The position numbers were made by a program, and so were the translations under genes. 64,000 nucleotides of DNA from Saxidomus purpurata (lineage: Eukaryota; Mollusca; Bivalvia; Venerida; Veneridae). Of this stretch, positions 24,401 to 30,768 are shown piece by piece. The notes beneath the pieces were generated by a model. That model saw nothing but the letters and a program-made list of their open reading frames with translations, searched no databases and had not been told where the DNA came from. The stretch spans positions 55,435,178 through 55,499,177 of the forward strand of contig JAFMSR010000002.1 of NCBI GenBank assembly GCA_022818135.1. Reading direction: 5' to 3'. How positions within the stretch are numbered: position 1 is the first letter of the stretch; each line of letters begins with the position of its first letter.

Positions 24401-27400
24401 CCATAATGAGGAATTATCTCAACATTTTTCTGCAAGGACTGTATTGAAAATTATTTTCAAAAACTATTTTCAACACTACTGGCACTTGCCTCATACACAC
24501 GAGGGATTTTATCGTGAATAATCATAAAGGTTAGTTCAGATTGATAAACGTTAACGATTATACCCGAAGATATAAACCGTTAACGATTATACCCGAAGAT
24601 ATAAACCGTTAACGATTGTACCCGAAGATATAAACCGTTAACGATTATACCCGAAGATATAAGTACATAAATTCCGTTAATGCAGGTGATCTTTCTGATA
24701 GTTATATTTATTAAAATTTAATGTTCATGAGAACACACTCTCAGATGATACCTAAATTTGCACGTGATGTTGTTCGAGCTTTACGTCATATTTATGACGC
24801 CAAAGGCGTTTAAACCCGGTTCGGTTTAAACGTTTTGTTTTGTGAAAGGCTTGAAGATAAATGATTTGTCGGATAAAACATTTTATCGATGGAGATTGAG
24901 CTGATCCAATAATTTATAAATACATGTATACGAATCATAGTTAAGGGCTTCATGTTAGCCATTTGAGAAAACATAAAATTCAACCTTTTCTTTTGAAAAC
25001 AGTATTGCATGAAGAAATCAGTGAAAGAGTACCCCAAATAGGAATTTAAATATAGCTACCAATAATGTACGGTTGGGTGATTTACCGTAGTTTATACATG
25101 GTTTGTCGTTCCAATATTTTTTACCTTCGTGACTACCTGATATCACTCCACTCGCGATGTAGTCAATGGCATATCACTGAAAACGGTTAAGTTATTACAT
25201 GCCTACCTCTTTAGTTCATTTATATCCAAGTGAAAACCAGACACCAAGTAAATTGGAAATGCATTGCACATGTAGCTGACAAAGGTCATTTAAGATATAG
25301 ATTTTCAAATTTATAATACATGTTAAGACACACAATTATTATATAACCACCAAAAATACCATTACGATTTCTTTTTTCAAATTTGTTAAAATATACTGAA
25401 AATTAGATTTTAGTAGTGCTATAATTGTTCTAATTATACAACCGTAGGAATATTTGACGGAACAGACGGATGGAATTTCGTTAAGGTTACAAGTGGAGAA
25501 CTGGAATTTTATGCTTGGGATGATGCATTATTATCTCGTAAGGAAACAGGAAGCCTTTCTCTAGGACAGTCGGTTCCTGGCTCGAATCTCCAGCAAAGTT
25601 TCTCCAGCGACATTGATAATACATTTACGAGAGCTTGGGTAAAATGTTTCTATTCAATTGTAGTACATGTACAATCATATACAACAAAAAACGTTTAAGA
25701 ATGTAACACTGATAGCGTGATCATGCGTTGTTTTTATGGAACGCCACAGCTGTCTGATGTTGTCATATTTCTTTTTGTCTTGTCCATCCCGTGTCTTATT
25801 ATGTCAAATTGTTGCGTGATTGTGTCAGGAAGACGTGTCATCATGTCCACGAATCATGTGAACTTGTCTATACAGCGTGTGTTTATGTCAAATGGCCGTG
25901 TTGATTTGTCAATGTGTGGTGTTGACTTGTCCACTATGCGTCTTATTATGTCAAACAAACGTGTCATTATGTTAAAAGACCATGTTATCATGTCAACGAA
26001 TCATGTGATCTTGTCTATACAGCGTGTGATTATGTCAAATGGCCGTGTTGATTTGTCAATATGTGGTGTTGACTTGTCCACTATGCGTCTTATTATGTCA
26101 AACAAACGTGTCATTATGTTAAAAGAGTGTGTTGTCATGTCCACTAATCATGTGATCTTGTCTATACAGCGTGTGATTATGTCAAATGGCCGTGTTGATT
26201 TGTCAGTCTGTGGTGTTGACTTGTCCACTATGCGTCTTATTATGTCAAACAAACGTGTCATTATGTTAAAAGACCATGTTATCATGTCAACTAATCATGT
26301 GATCTTGTCTATACAGCGTGTGATTATGTCAAATAGCAGTGTTGATTTGTCAATGTGTGGTGTTGACTTGTCCACTATGCGTCTTATTATGTCAAACAAA
26401 CGTGTCATTATGTTAAAAGAGTGTGTTATCATGTCCACTTATCATGTGATCTTGTCTATACAGCGTGTGATTATGTCAAATGGCCGTGTTGATTTGTCAA
26501 TCTGTGGTGTTGACTTGTCCACTATGCGTCTTATTATGTCAAACAAACGTGTCATTATGTTAAAAGAGCGTGTTATCATGTCCACTAATCATGTGATCTT
26601 GTCTATACAGCGTGTGATTATGTCATATAGCCGTGTTGATTTGTCAATGTGTGGTGTTGACTTGTTAATACCGTATCTTAATATGTCATCTAGCCTAGAA
26701 TCTCTTGCAAGTCATCCGCCATCTTTGTGGTTTCGAGCCAATAAATCTTGGACAACACCATGCCAAATGAACAAGACAACATATCGATTTAACAAGATCA
26801 GCCAATAGTGAACATGATAAGACGTTGGGTGCACAAGTCAACACACCCTTTTAACATAATGACACGTTTGTTTGACATAATAAGACGCATAGTGGACAAG
26901 TCAACACCACATATTGACAAATCAACACGGCCATTTGACATAATCACACGCTGTATAGACAAGATAACATGATAAGTGGACATGAAAACACGCCCTTTTA
27001 ACATAATGACACGTTTGTTTGACATAATAAGACGCATAGTGGACAAGTCAACACCACAGATTGACAAATCAACACGGCCATTTGACATAATCACACGTTG
27101 TATAGACAAGATCACATAATAAGTGGACATGATAACACGCCCTATTAACATAATGACACGTTTGTTTGACATAATAAGACACGGTGTGGACAAGTCAACA
27201 CCACATATTGACAAATCAACACGGCTATTTGACATAATCACACGCTGTATAGACAAGATCACATGATAAGTGGACATGATAACCCGCTCTCTTAACATAA
27301 CACATTTGTTTGACATAATAAGACGCATAGTGGACAAGTCAACACCACATATTGACAAATCAACACGGCCATTTGACATAATCACACATTGTAAAGACAA

Positions 27401-28953
27401 GATCGCATGATTAGTGAACATGATAACACGCTCTTTTAACATAATGACACGTTTGTTTGACATAATAAGACGCATAGTGGACAAGTCAACACCACAGATT
27501 GACAAATCAACACGGCCATTTGACATAATCACACGCTGTATAGACAAGATCACATGATTAGTGGACATGATAACACACTCTTTAAACATAATGACACGTT
27601 TGTTTGACATAATAAGACGCATAGTGGACAAGTCAACACCACACATTGACAAATCAACACTGCTATTTGACATAATCACACGCTGTATAGACAAGATCAC
27701 ATGATTAGTTGACATGATAACATGGTTTTTTAACATAATGACACGTTTGTTTGACATAATAAGACGCATAGTGGACAAGTCAACACCACATATTGACAAA
27801 TCAACACGGCCATTTGACATAAACACACGCTGTATAGACAAGTTCACATGATTCGTGGACATGATGACACGTCTTCCTGACACAATCACGCAACAATTTG
27901 ACATAATAAGACACGGGGTGGACAAGACAAAAAGAAATATGACAACATCAGACAGCTGTGGCGTTCCATATGTTTTTGCCTACAACTATGTATTTTATAC
28001 ATTTCTTTTATTGCCGTATCTTGATATGACAAGAAATATAAAAACTTTCTTTGTTTTCTTTAACATGCAGAAAGAAATGGACGAAACTATAACGTAACTT
28101 CTCCACTTGAAATGCATATGCATTTAATATATATTTGCAAGTCTCATGACAATTTAACATCATCCACCGACGCAGCCTCAGAGGCAAAAGTTAACTATTT
28201 TAAACTTATATTGTTAGTTATCAAAATATTATGCATATGAGTTAACAACAATGTAAACAATTTCAAAACAATTTACAGTTTTATTCCGTTTTATAAAGGT
28301 GCAAGCGTCAGATGGCAAGAATTCTGGCTTTCGCTTTATAGGCAGTGGAAGTCTGGCATATGATAAAAGTAAAAAGGCTGCTGGCTGCTCCTACGGTGGT
28401 CTTCTCTATGCTTATGATGAAGGTTCTATACACTACTGGCAGCCGGGTGCCGGAAATGGAAGATCAAATGGTGCATTAATTTGCATTCCTGACAGTATGG
28501 GAGGCGGTGTCAATACACAAGCAAGTTCTGGCGGCGAAGCTATGTTCTCGTCTTGGAAACTGATAGGTAAGCTTATAAGAGCAGTGTATGTGACTTATTT
28601 ACATGGCAAACAAATAAAAAGTGTTTTTATAAAGCATGTTATCAACTACTATATTCTCAAAGAAAATTCGTCTGGGTTTTTTAGCACTGCTATGCTTATT
28701 GCTCATATTCTAATGATATAATGATGTATATTTCACATCAATATTAAAAAATATTACAACTTGGAACTCTTGTATTTGTATTCGTATAAATAACCTTACT
28801 TTCGCTCTCAGAAACATCAAAATCACTTATACTCCGACGATAGATACTAAGATACATGTAGCATAGTTTTACAGTCATAAGTTTTGCAGAATCAGTTTAA
28901 AACACCAAGATTGTACACTTACTGATGTTTTTCTTTTGTCAGGGAGAAATTGA
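6397..28953 (+). CDS. Secreted multidomain protein gene: Cys-rich module, sushi module, three unnamed HGxG/YGG modules (5' end missing)
   Basis: Spliced model: 6397-6475, 8784-8948, 10001-10162, 22421-22549, 22705-22839, 23280-23399, 23929-24039, 25448-25638, 28299-28566, 28943-28953. All joins keep frame (phases 0-1, 1-1 six times, 1-0, 0-1, 1-stop), all use GT/AG, and the sum is 1371 bases, i.e. 456 residues plus TGA. Residues 1-26 are a Cys-rich follistatin/EGF-like module and 27-81 a sushi domain. Residues about 108-215, 230-335 and 355-452 are three copies of a module with HGxG..P near its start, YGG/VYGYN in the middle and RxW near the end. Sushi domains are extracellular, so a secreted or surface adhesion/recognition role is inferred. 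No membrane segment or GPI signal follows the last module. Signal peptide and first exon(s) are not identified. Introns carry many transposons. Confidence is high for exons, moderate for a single transcript. Confidence 0.75.
6476..8783 (+). other. Intron 1 with repeats
   Basis: Contains an imperfect direct repeat around 6690-6765 and 6798-6880 (GCGCTATTTCTCAG ... CAAAACTTTAC.GGAAG). Its 3' end is a dispersed repeat (about 8405-8767) that stops about 16 bases before the exon. The rest is AT-rich sequence with no exon that fits phase 1. Confidence 0.55.
8405..8767. repeat. Dispersed hairpin-ended repeat, copy 1
   Basis: Homologous over its length to about 59380-59724: shared blocks AACGTCAAAAAGTATACCGA, GATGACGTCGT, AATGACGTC, CGTTTCCCGCG and AAACGCAACA. 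The right half (about 8617-8761) is a hairpin with arms GTTGGTATCGATGTCATATC and GTGAAATTATAACGTGAT...AACCAAC. No coding capacity; probably a non-autonomous DNA element. Confidence 0.8.
8784..8948 (+). CDS. Exon encoding a sushi/CCP (complement control protein) module
   Basis: A 165-bp phase 1-1 exon, the usual arrangement for a shuffled sushi module. The peptide shows the diagnostic pattern: first Cys in ECINVPVLENG, second in RYSCDYGYEIIG, third in TSECLDTGNW, fourth in AICK. The YxCxxGYE stretch and the Trp before Cys4 are sushi hallmarks, and all four disulphide cysteines are present. The acceptor AAG at 8781-8783 has a weak pyrimidine tract, partly supplied by the repeat that ends at 8767; the donor is AAG|GTAAAA. 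Sushi modules bind proteins or carbohydrates outside the cell. Confidence 0.85.
8949..10000 (+). other. Intron 2, nothing recognised
   Basis: About 1.05 kb with no recognisable repeat or motif-bearing ORF. A short direct duplication TGTGTGTCTTTTCATG occurs near 9510-9540. Confidence 0.5.
10001..10162 (+). CDS. Exon: first half of unnamed module 1 (HGLG motif)
   Basis: Acceptor TCCTTTGTAG|TCGCG and donor GCAG|GTAACA; 162 bp, phase 1-1. The peptide has VAGFFEPDFVSDW, then the core VEHGLGETPLLVDVQVK and an end in IFPAAG. The HGLG..P..VDVQV core is paralogous to SHGIGDYPTLVISRTK in the exon at 23280-23399. Its continuation lies about 12 kb downstream at 22421. Confidence 0.8.
10385..12288. mobile_element. 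Foldback transposon 1: arms of 21-bp palindromic modules
   Basis: The left arm (10385-11099) and right arm (11887-12288) are inverted copies. The outer 45 bp (AGCGTCCTGGTGCCAATTCA ... TTCTATAAAAAAGA) match in reverse complement with one indel. Inside, each arm is a head-to-tail series of 21-bp modules containing CCTACGTAGG plus ACTTTATAA, alternating with modules containing CCTAATTAGG and AGATAAAAA; both cores are perfect 10-bp palindromes. The left arm has about 32 modules and the right fewer. The roughly 790-bp spacer has no transposase ORF, so the element is non-autonomous. No clean target-site duplication could be identified. Confidence 0.9.
11355..11615 (-). mobile_element. tRNA-derived SINE nested in foldback 1
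   Basis: Minus-strand copy whose tail CACAATCGACCTAAAATAAA (seen in reverse complement at 11365-11390) is shared with the SINE at 21400, but the head differs: the B-box-like GGATCTAACCC near 11551 is degraded. It is flanked by TTCTTATCTTA (11344-11354) and TTTTTATCTTA (11616-11626), a probable target-site duplication with one mismatch. Confidence 0.65.
12921..13404. mobile_element. MITE with 15-bp perfect terminal inverted repeats
   Basis: AGAGCTACAGATAAG at 12921-12935 and its exact reverse complement at 13390-13404. The interior is AT-rich without a transposase. GGTAATT occurs next to both ends and may be the remains of the target-site duplication, offset by a base or two. Confidence 0.75.
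13449..13847 (+). pseudogene. mariner (Tc1/mariner) transposase, C-terminal fragment
   Basis: The open frame extends upstream of the first usable start to a stop at 13446. It carries mariner signatures: KVLRKLKKYLKNLRS, then LLHDNASSHKA with the second catalytic Asp, then PPYSPDLAPCDFFLFPRLK with the third, and a GGEYFEG end before the stop. The DD(34)D spacing fits mariner rather than Tc1. The N-terminal HTH region and first catalytic Asp are missing, and I saw no TIRs or 5' part upstream, so this is a dead fragment. About 133 residues remain of a family usually near 345. Confidence 0.85.
13848..16194 (+). other. Intronic AT-rich stretch with a small tandem duplication
   Basis: Two copies of GTTAGGTCAGTGAACATTCA + GTATTT.ATAATTAATTA lie at about 14667-14700 and 14716-14750. 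A C-run with A interruptions (15748-15773) could form a G-quadruplex on the minus strand. Otherwise nothing recognised. Confidence 0.6.
16195..16560 (-). mobile_element. Two minus-strand tRNA-like SINE heads in tandem
   Basis: Two related blocks, about 16195-16300 and 16440-16550, share TCCCC.GCT..GATCGAACCCTGAC (B box in reverse complement), AAGCGGACACCACAA and GCTAAAGGGTTAAC. Each resembles a tRNA-derived head on the minus strand. The spacing of about 244 bases suggests a tandem duplication or two insertions. Confidence 0.55.
18401..18853. mobile_element. MITE with TTGTGTCGCCCT terminal inverted repeats
   Basis: Starts TTGTGTCGCCCT and ends AGGGCGACACAA. The interior contains two diverged direct copies (about 18440-18600 and 18610-18765), both reading AAGGGGC.TAACTC.GTCAAATATGAC ... 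GCGGCATCA.GAC.CTTTTGTCA. Near the right end there is a CAGACAGACGGACGGACGG run. I know this type from bivalve genomes; no coding capacity. Confidence 0.8.
19800..20030 (+). repeat. Bivalve-type dispersed repeat, 5' part
   Basis: Begins AAGAGGGCCAAGATGGTCCT then ATATCGCTCACC and continues with CATGCCAAACATCTAAGCTC and TTCAGAAA. The downstream portion of the same family appears at about 60480-61375. Confidence 0.6.
20100..20745 (+). repeat. Two tandem copies of a TTAAAGGG-ended repeat
   Basis: Copy 1 (about 20113-20480) and copy 2 (about 20477-20745, 3' truncated) share AAACTAAATAACCTCCAAAA, CTTTGGAAGTATTGTAACTT and GTAGAGTTG.TGTTGTACAAT. Copy 1 ends GTAGGCAGTGCCCCTTTAA, which is an imperfect inverted match to its start TTAAAGGG.....CCCTAC, suggesting a MITE. 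Confidence 0.75.
21400..21591 (+). mobile_element. tRNA-derived SINE with intact 16-bp target-site duplication
   Basis: Head with GCGGTGGTGTAGAGGTTAAG (A-box-like) and GCGGGTTCGAGCCCCAC (B box), a body with CCAGTACTGG, and a tail with CGATAAGCTACAAGCTTTC and CACAATCGACCTAAAATAAA. It is flanked by TAATGTCGATGTTTAA at 21384-21399 and 21592-21607, a perfect 16-bp duplication that fixes both ends and implies LINE-mediated, fairly recent insertion. Confidence 0.92.
22175..22285 (+). repeat. 3' fragment of the TTAAAGGG-ended repeat
   Basis: Shares CATTTTACGTTTATTGAACA, ATAATCTATGTTTTGAGAAT and TGTAGGCAGTGC with the 3' third of the copy at 20113-20480. Confidence 0.75.
22421..22549 (+). CDS. Exon: middle of unnamed module 1 (DDD...YGG motif)
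   Basis: The only long open frame here runs on the other strand, but the plus strand has a good acceptor (TTTTCTCTTTTCAAAG|GT) and donor (ACAG|GTACGT) around a 129-bp phase 1-1 exon. The peptide reads CPTRDDDEPEGYGGIAYIYN then DEYVKVSSPNKRNDNFGRC. YGGIAYIYN is paralogous to YVVYGYN (23929 exon) and CSYGGLLYAYD (28299 exon). Joined to the exon ending at 10162 it continues FPAAG-CPTRDDD, which aligns with FRFIGSGSLAYDKSK of module 3. This exon supplies the otherwise missing middle of module 1. Confidence 0.85.
22705..22839 (+). CDS. Exon: last third of unnamed module 1 (VRVRAW motif)
   Basis: Acceptor TTTTCTGTTTTCAG|GG and donor AAAA|GTAAGT; 135 bp, phase 1-1. The peptide has PFWEGPYIRDSYKAQVRVRA, W, then KKSSLPAPSYSETG. 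The A-x-V-R-V-R-A-W strand followed by LP.P is the C-terminal signature of the module; GELEFYAWDDALL (25448 exon) and GEAMFSSWKL (28299 exon) occupy the same position. The preceding intron is only 155 bases. Confidence 0.85.
22840..23279 (+). other. Intron 5, nothing recognised
   Basis: 440 bases of AT-rich sequence with no repeat or ORF of note. Confidence 0.6.
23280..23399 (+). CDS. Exon: first part of unnamed module 2 (HGIG motif)
   Basis: Acceptor ATACACCAG|GG and donor GTCG|GTAACA; 120 bp, phase 1-1. The peptide has AGSYVEKSHGIGDYPTLVIS followed by a Ser/Thr/Tyr-rich linker ending YYSDSVG. HGIGDYPTLV aligns with HGLGETPLLV of module 1. The acceptor pyrimidine tract is weak, but phase and homology support the call. 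Confidence 0.8.
23400..23928 (+). other. Intron 6, nothing recognised
   Basis: AT-rich. A 78-codon ORF inside it has no motif and no matching splice phase. Confidence 0.6.
23929..24039 (+). CDS. Exon: middle of unnamed module 2 (VVYGYN motif)
   Basis: Acceptor TTTCTCATAG|GG and donor GAAG|GTGAGT; 111 bp, phase 1-1. The peptide reads AAFSMYDANKDRNSAYVVYG then YNNSTIRAWASSDVDEG. It corresponds to the exon at 22421 in module 1; the YGG is replaced by VVYG here. A SINE begins only 19 bases past the exon end. Confidence 0.85.
24058..24265 (+). mobile_element. tRNA-derived SINE next to a splice donor
   Basis: Head with GGTGCAATGGTAGGGCG (A-box-like) and CGGGTTCGATCCC (B box), a body with GTCCTTTAGGCAAGACAT, and a tail GAGAGCGATTAATCTAAG ... 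TTTCGCAATCGAGATTAAAT. It is flanked by AATACCTCCCA (24047-24057) and AATATCTCCCA (24266-24276), a probable 11-bp target-site duplication with one mismatch. Confidence 0.85.
24549..24663 (+). repeat. 29-bp tandem repeat, four copies
   Basis: GTTAACGATTATACCCGAAG plus ATATAAACC repeats at 24550, 24579, 24608 and 24637, with a single A/G difference in the third copy. Confidence 0.95.
25448..25638 (+). CDS. Exon: end of module 2 and start of module 3
   Basis: Acceptor ACCGTAG|GA and donor CTTGG|GTAAAA; 191 bp, phase 1-0, the only phase change among the exons. GIFDGTDGWNFVKVTSGELE then FYAWDDALLSRKE matches the last third of module 1. The rest (QSFSSDIDNTFTRAW) leads directly into VQASDGKNSGFRF of the next exon, forming the first strands of module 3. 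HGxG is replaced here by SSDIDNT. The linker between modules 2 and 3 is therefore not interrupted by an intron. Confidence 0.8.
25639..28298 (+). other. Intron 8, mostly foldback element 2
   Basis: About 96 bases precede and 328 bases follow the foldback element at 25735-27970. The downstream remainder is AT-rich with no repeat seen. Confidence 0.7.
25735..27970. mobile_element. Foldback transposon 2: arms of 21-bp modules in 147-bp higher-order units
   Basis: Termini TATGGAACGCCACAGCTGTC ... GACAGCTGTGGCGTTCCATA are exact inverted repeats, flanked on both sides by TGTTTT (25729-25734 and 27971-27976), a plausible 6-bp target-site duplication. The left arm (to about 26675) and right arm (from about 26830) consist of 21-bp modules (pattern CGTGTNATNATGTCA plus six variable bases). 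Seven modules form a 147-bp unit repeated with exact spacing (for example CTATGCG at 25934, 26081, 26228, 26375, 26522). Because 21 = 3 x 7, each arm reads as an open heptad repeat (RVIMSNG, RVDLSIC, GVDLSTM, RLIMSNK, RVIMLKE, ...). The 363- and 375-codon ORFs on opposite strands are thus the same sequence seen in the two arms, not genes. No transposase. Confidence 0.92.
28299..28566 (+). CDS. Exon: remainder of unnamed module 3, fused
   Basis: Acceptor TTTATAAAG|GTG and donor ATAG|GTAAGC; 268 bp, phase 0-1. It contains all remaining parts of a module in one exon: NSGFRFIGSGSLAYDKSK, then CSYGGLLYAYDEGSIHYW, then ICIPDSMGGGVNTQASSG and GEAMFSSWKLIG. Modules 1 and 2 are cut by introns at the GSG/DDD and C/DGW borders; module 3 is not. 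This exon shows the full module best. Confidence 0.85.
28943..28953 (+). CDS. Terminal exon with stop codon
   Basis: A strong acceptor (TTTTTCTTTTGTCAG|GG) is followed in phase 1 by AGA AAT TGA, giving ...WKLIG-R-N-stop. The protein ends three residues after module 3, with no transmembrane or anchor segment. Downstream sequence to about 29500 would be 3' UTR or flank; an ATTAAA occurs near 29376 but I cannot assign the poly(A) site. Confidence 0.7.
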
Positions 28954-29519
28954 TTCATTTTACGTGATTTACCAATATTTCGGGCTGAACCAAGGCGGTG
29001 ACATCTGACTTAACCTATTAATTATATTAGAAGTCTGGCTGTTTGGAAGTGTTGTGTTTGGTGGTGTTTATGGATTACTTTATATATATTATCTTTTTTG
29101 ACAATTAACTAGCTAAATAGAAACAGCGTGTGTATTACCTGATAGCAATACCTGATAGCAATACATAGTCGCCAGTGAGAAAACAAACTAATATAAACAT
29201 TAGCTCATTTTTAAATCAGGAAAACATAAAGGGAATACAACAGAGTAGGATGCATGATATTATGTATATAACTTTAGTTTCATTTATCTCTGATATTGCT
29301 TCATACTAACCTTAATAATGTTGCAGAAGTTCATAAAGGTTTTACGTCTTGATTTTCAAATCATGTCTGTTCATTAAACTCCTTTTGTCATATGGACGAT
29401 TGGAGGCATTCATTTTATATGTCTGAACCAGCGTGCAGTCGGTGCATGCCTAGAAGGGTCTTAGCTCTATTACTACGTGGTGGTTTTGCATTCCTCACCA
29501 CAGAAACACCGTTTTCAAA
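28954..29519 (+). other. Probable 3' UTR / downstream flank
   Basis: No ORF of note. A 14-bp duplication ACCTGATAGCAATA lies near 29137-29163. Confidence 0.4.
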
Positions 29520-30025
29520 ACTTTAGCAATGGCATACCCTAAAACTGGTGTCACATTTAATAACTTCAAAAGCAAAAACAATAGAATATTTGCAAGTATT
29601 TTACTTCACTTACAGTTTAAGCTATACATTCAAGTCATCAACAATAAAACCAGCGTTTTAAAATGTAGTACCGTAGACATTTAGTTATCTTTGTAAAGTT
29701 GTTGTTGTTGTTGGTTGGGTAACGATTAGCGACAGAATTTTTCTTTAGTTTATACTAATTTATTTTAGTTCGATTATGAAGAAAGCTTGTAGCTTATCGA
29801 GTCTCTCTCGAGTCTGCTTCCTGGAAAAACCAGTACTGGTGCCATATGAGGAAGTACGGTCGTGACCCCAGTGGGGCTCGAACCCGCAACCTACGGGATG
29901 AGCGGTCTTCTTTGTTGATTAGTTGTGCTAAAATGAGGGCTTTTTCGATATATGTTGTTCGTAAATATATGTATTGTTATTTTTCATTGAACAATAAGAA
30001 TATAATCTGCTCGAAGTAGTGAGTA
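29520..30025 (+). repeat. Diverged copy of the TTAAAGGG-ended repeat, split by a SINE
   Basis: 29525-29740 matches the 5' half of the 20113 copy (ATACCCTA.AACTG.TGTCA, TTTGCAAGTATTTTACTTCA, GTAGTACCGTA). 29915-30025 matches its 3' half (GCTAAAATGAGG, TTTTTCATTGAACA, GAATATAATCTGCT). A minus-strand SINE sits between the halves. Confidence 0.75.
29762..29910 (-). mobile_element. Nested tRNA-derived SINE, minus strand
   Basis: Same family as 3712-3890 and 21400-21591: AAGAAAGCTTGTAGCTTATC, CCAGTACTGG, and GTGGGGCTCGAACCCGCAAC (B box reversed). The head is cut short near GATGAGCGG, so it is 5'-truncated. Confidence 0.85.
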
Positions 30026-30768
30026 AGACAAAAGTTTGGTAAGAGTTTTTATTTCAAATGAATTCGTACAAGAAATGCTACAAATAATATTAGACAAAGC
30101 AGACAGTATTTGGACGTACGCACATTGAATCTTTTCACTTTGCCCTGAGATTTCAAAGAAAAGTTGTCGTAATTTTGGAAAACTTTGTCGTCTATGAAAG
30201 ACCTGTTTCATTCCAATTATATTTTATGTTTGGTTTCTGCCTTCTTTGTAATAAAAGTAAGCGATCAGAGACAATGCCTCTACCGTTTTAACTTTGTGTT
30301 GTTTTTAATCGTAAACTCATGCCATCATACATACGAGCCGACGTAACACTCTGCATTTTAATTGATGACAATATTGATTTAAATTGTCTGGTGCAAATTC
30401 TCGTCAAAATGCAATAATTGCTCAAATTATTCATAAATATGTAGGATCAAAATATGAATATCGCTTCATATTCGATTTGATGAAAAAGATCTTCACAAAA
30501 ACGTTCTGTACCATGGAACAAGAAAATAACAAAATAAGTATTGGCAATCGGATAGCAGGATTGGTCGAAATACCTTTAATTAAGGCTTTATCTAACGACC
30601 ACTTTAAACAAACTACGAATTTCAAGCACCAGTCGCACGACTAGTCAGGACTATTTATGAAGAAAGAAAGCACGACTTTCACGACCGACTATTTGTACGA
30701 TTATTCGTGTAACTAGTCGTGCAATTAGTCGTACATAGCCAAGCGGATGTTGTACGACTATAAAGTAT
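30026..30768. other. AT-rich flank with a cluster of CGACTAGTCGT-like words
   Basis: Between 30618 and 30760 the words CGCACGACTAGTC, CACGACCGACT, ACTAGTCGTGC, TTAGTCGTAC and TTGTACGACTA recur, giving many short palindromes. No gene seen. Confidence 0.6.

Larger units (their letters stand above)
24040..25447 (+). other. Intron 7 with SINE and 29-bp tandem repeat
   Basis: Contains the SINE at 24058-24265 next to the donor and the tandem repeat at 24549-24663; the remaining 780 bases show nothing. Confidence 0.6.

Noticed and set aside
25717..27925. Opposed 363- and 375-codon ORFs as a gene pair
   Set aside because: They are the same tandem module read in the two arms of a foldback element; no domain, no splice support, no independent codon signature.
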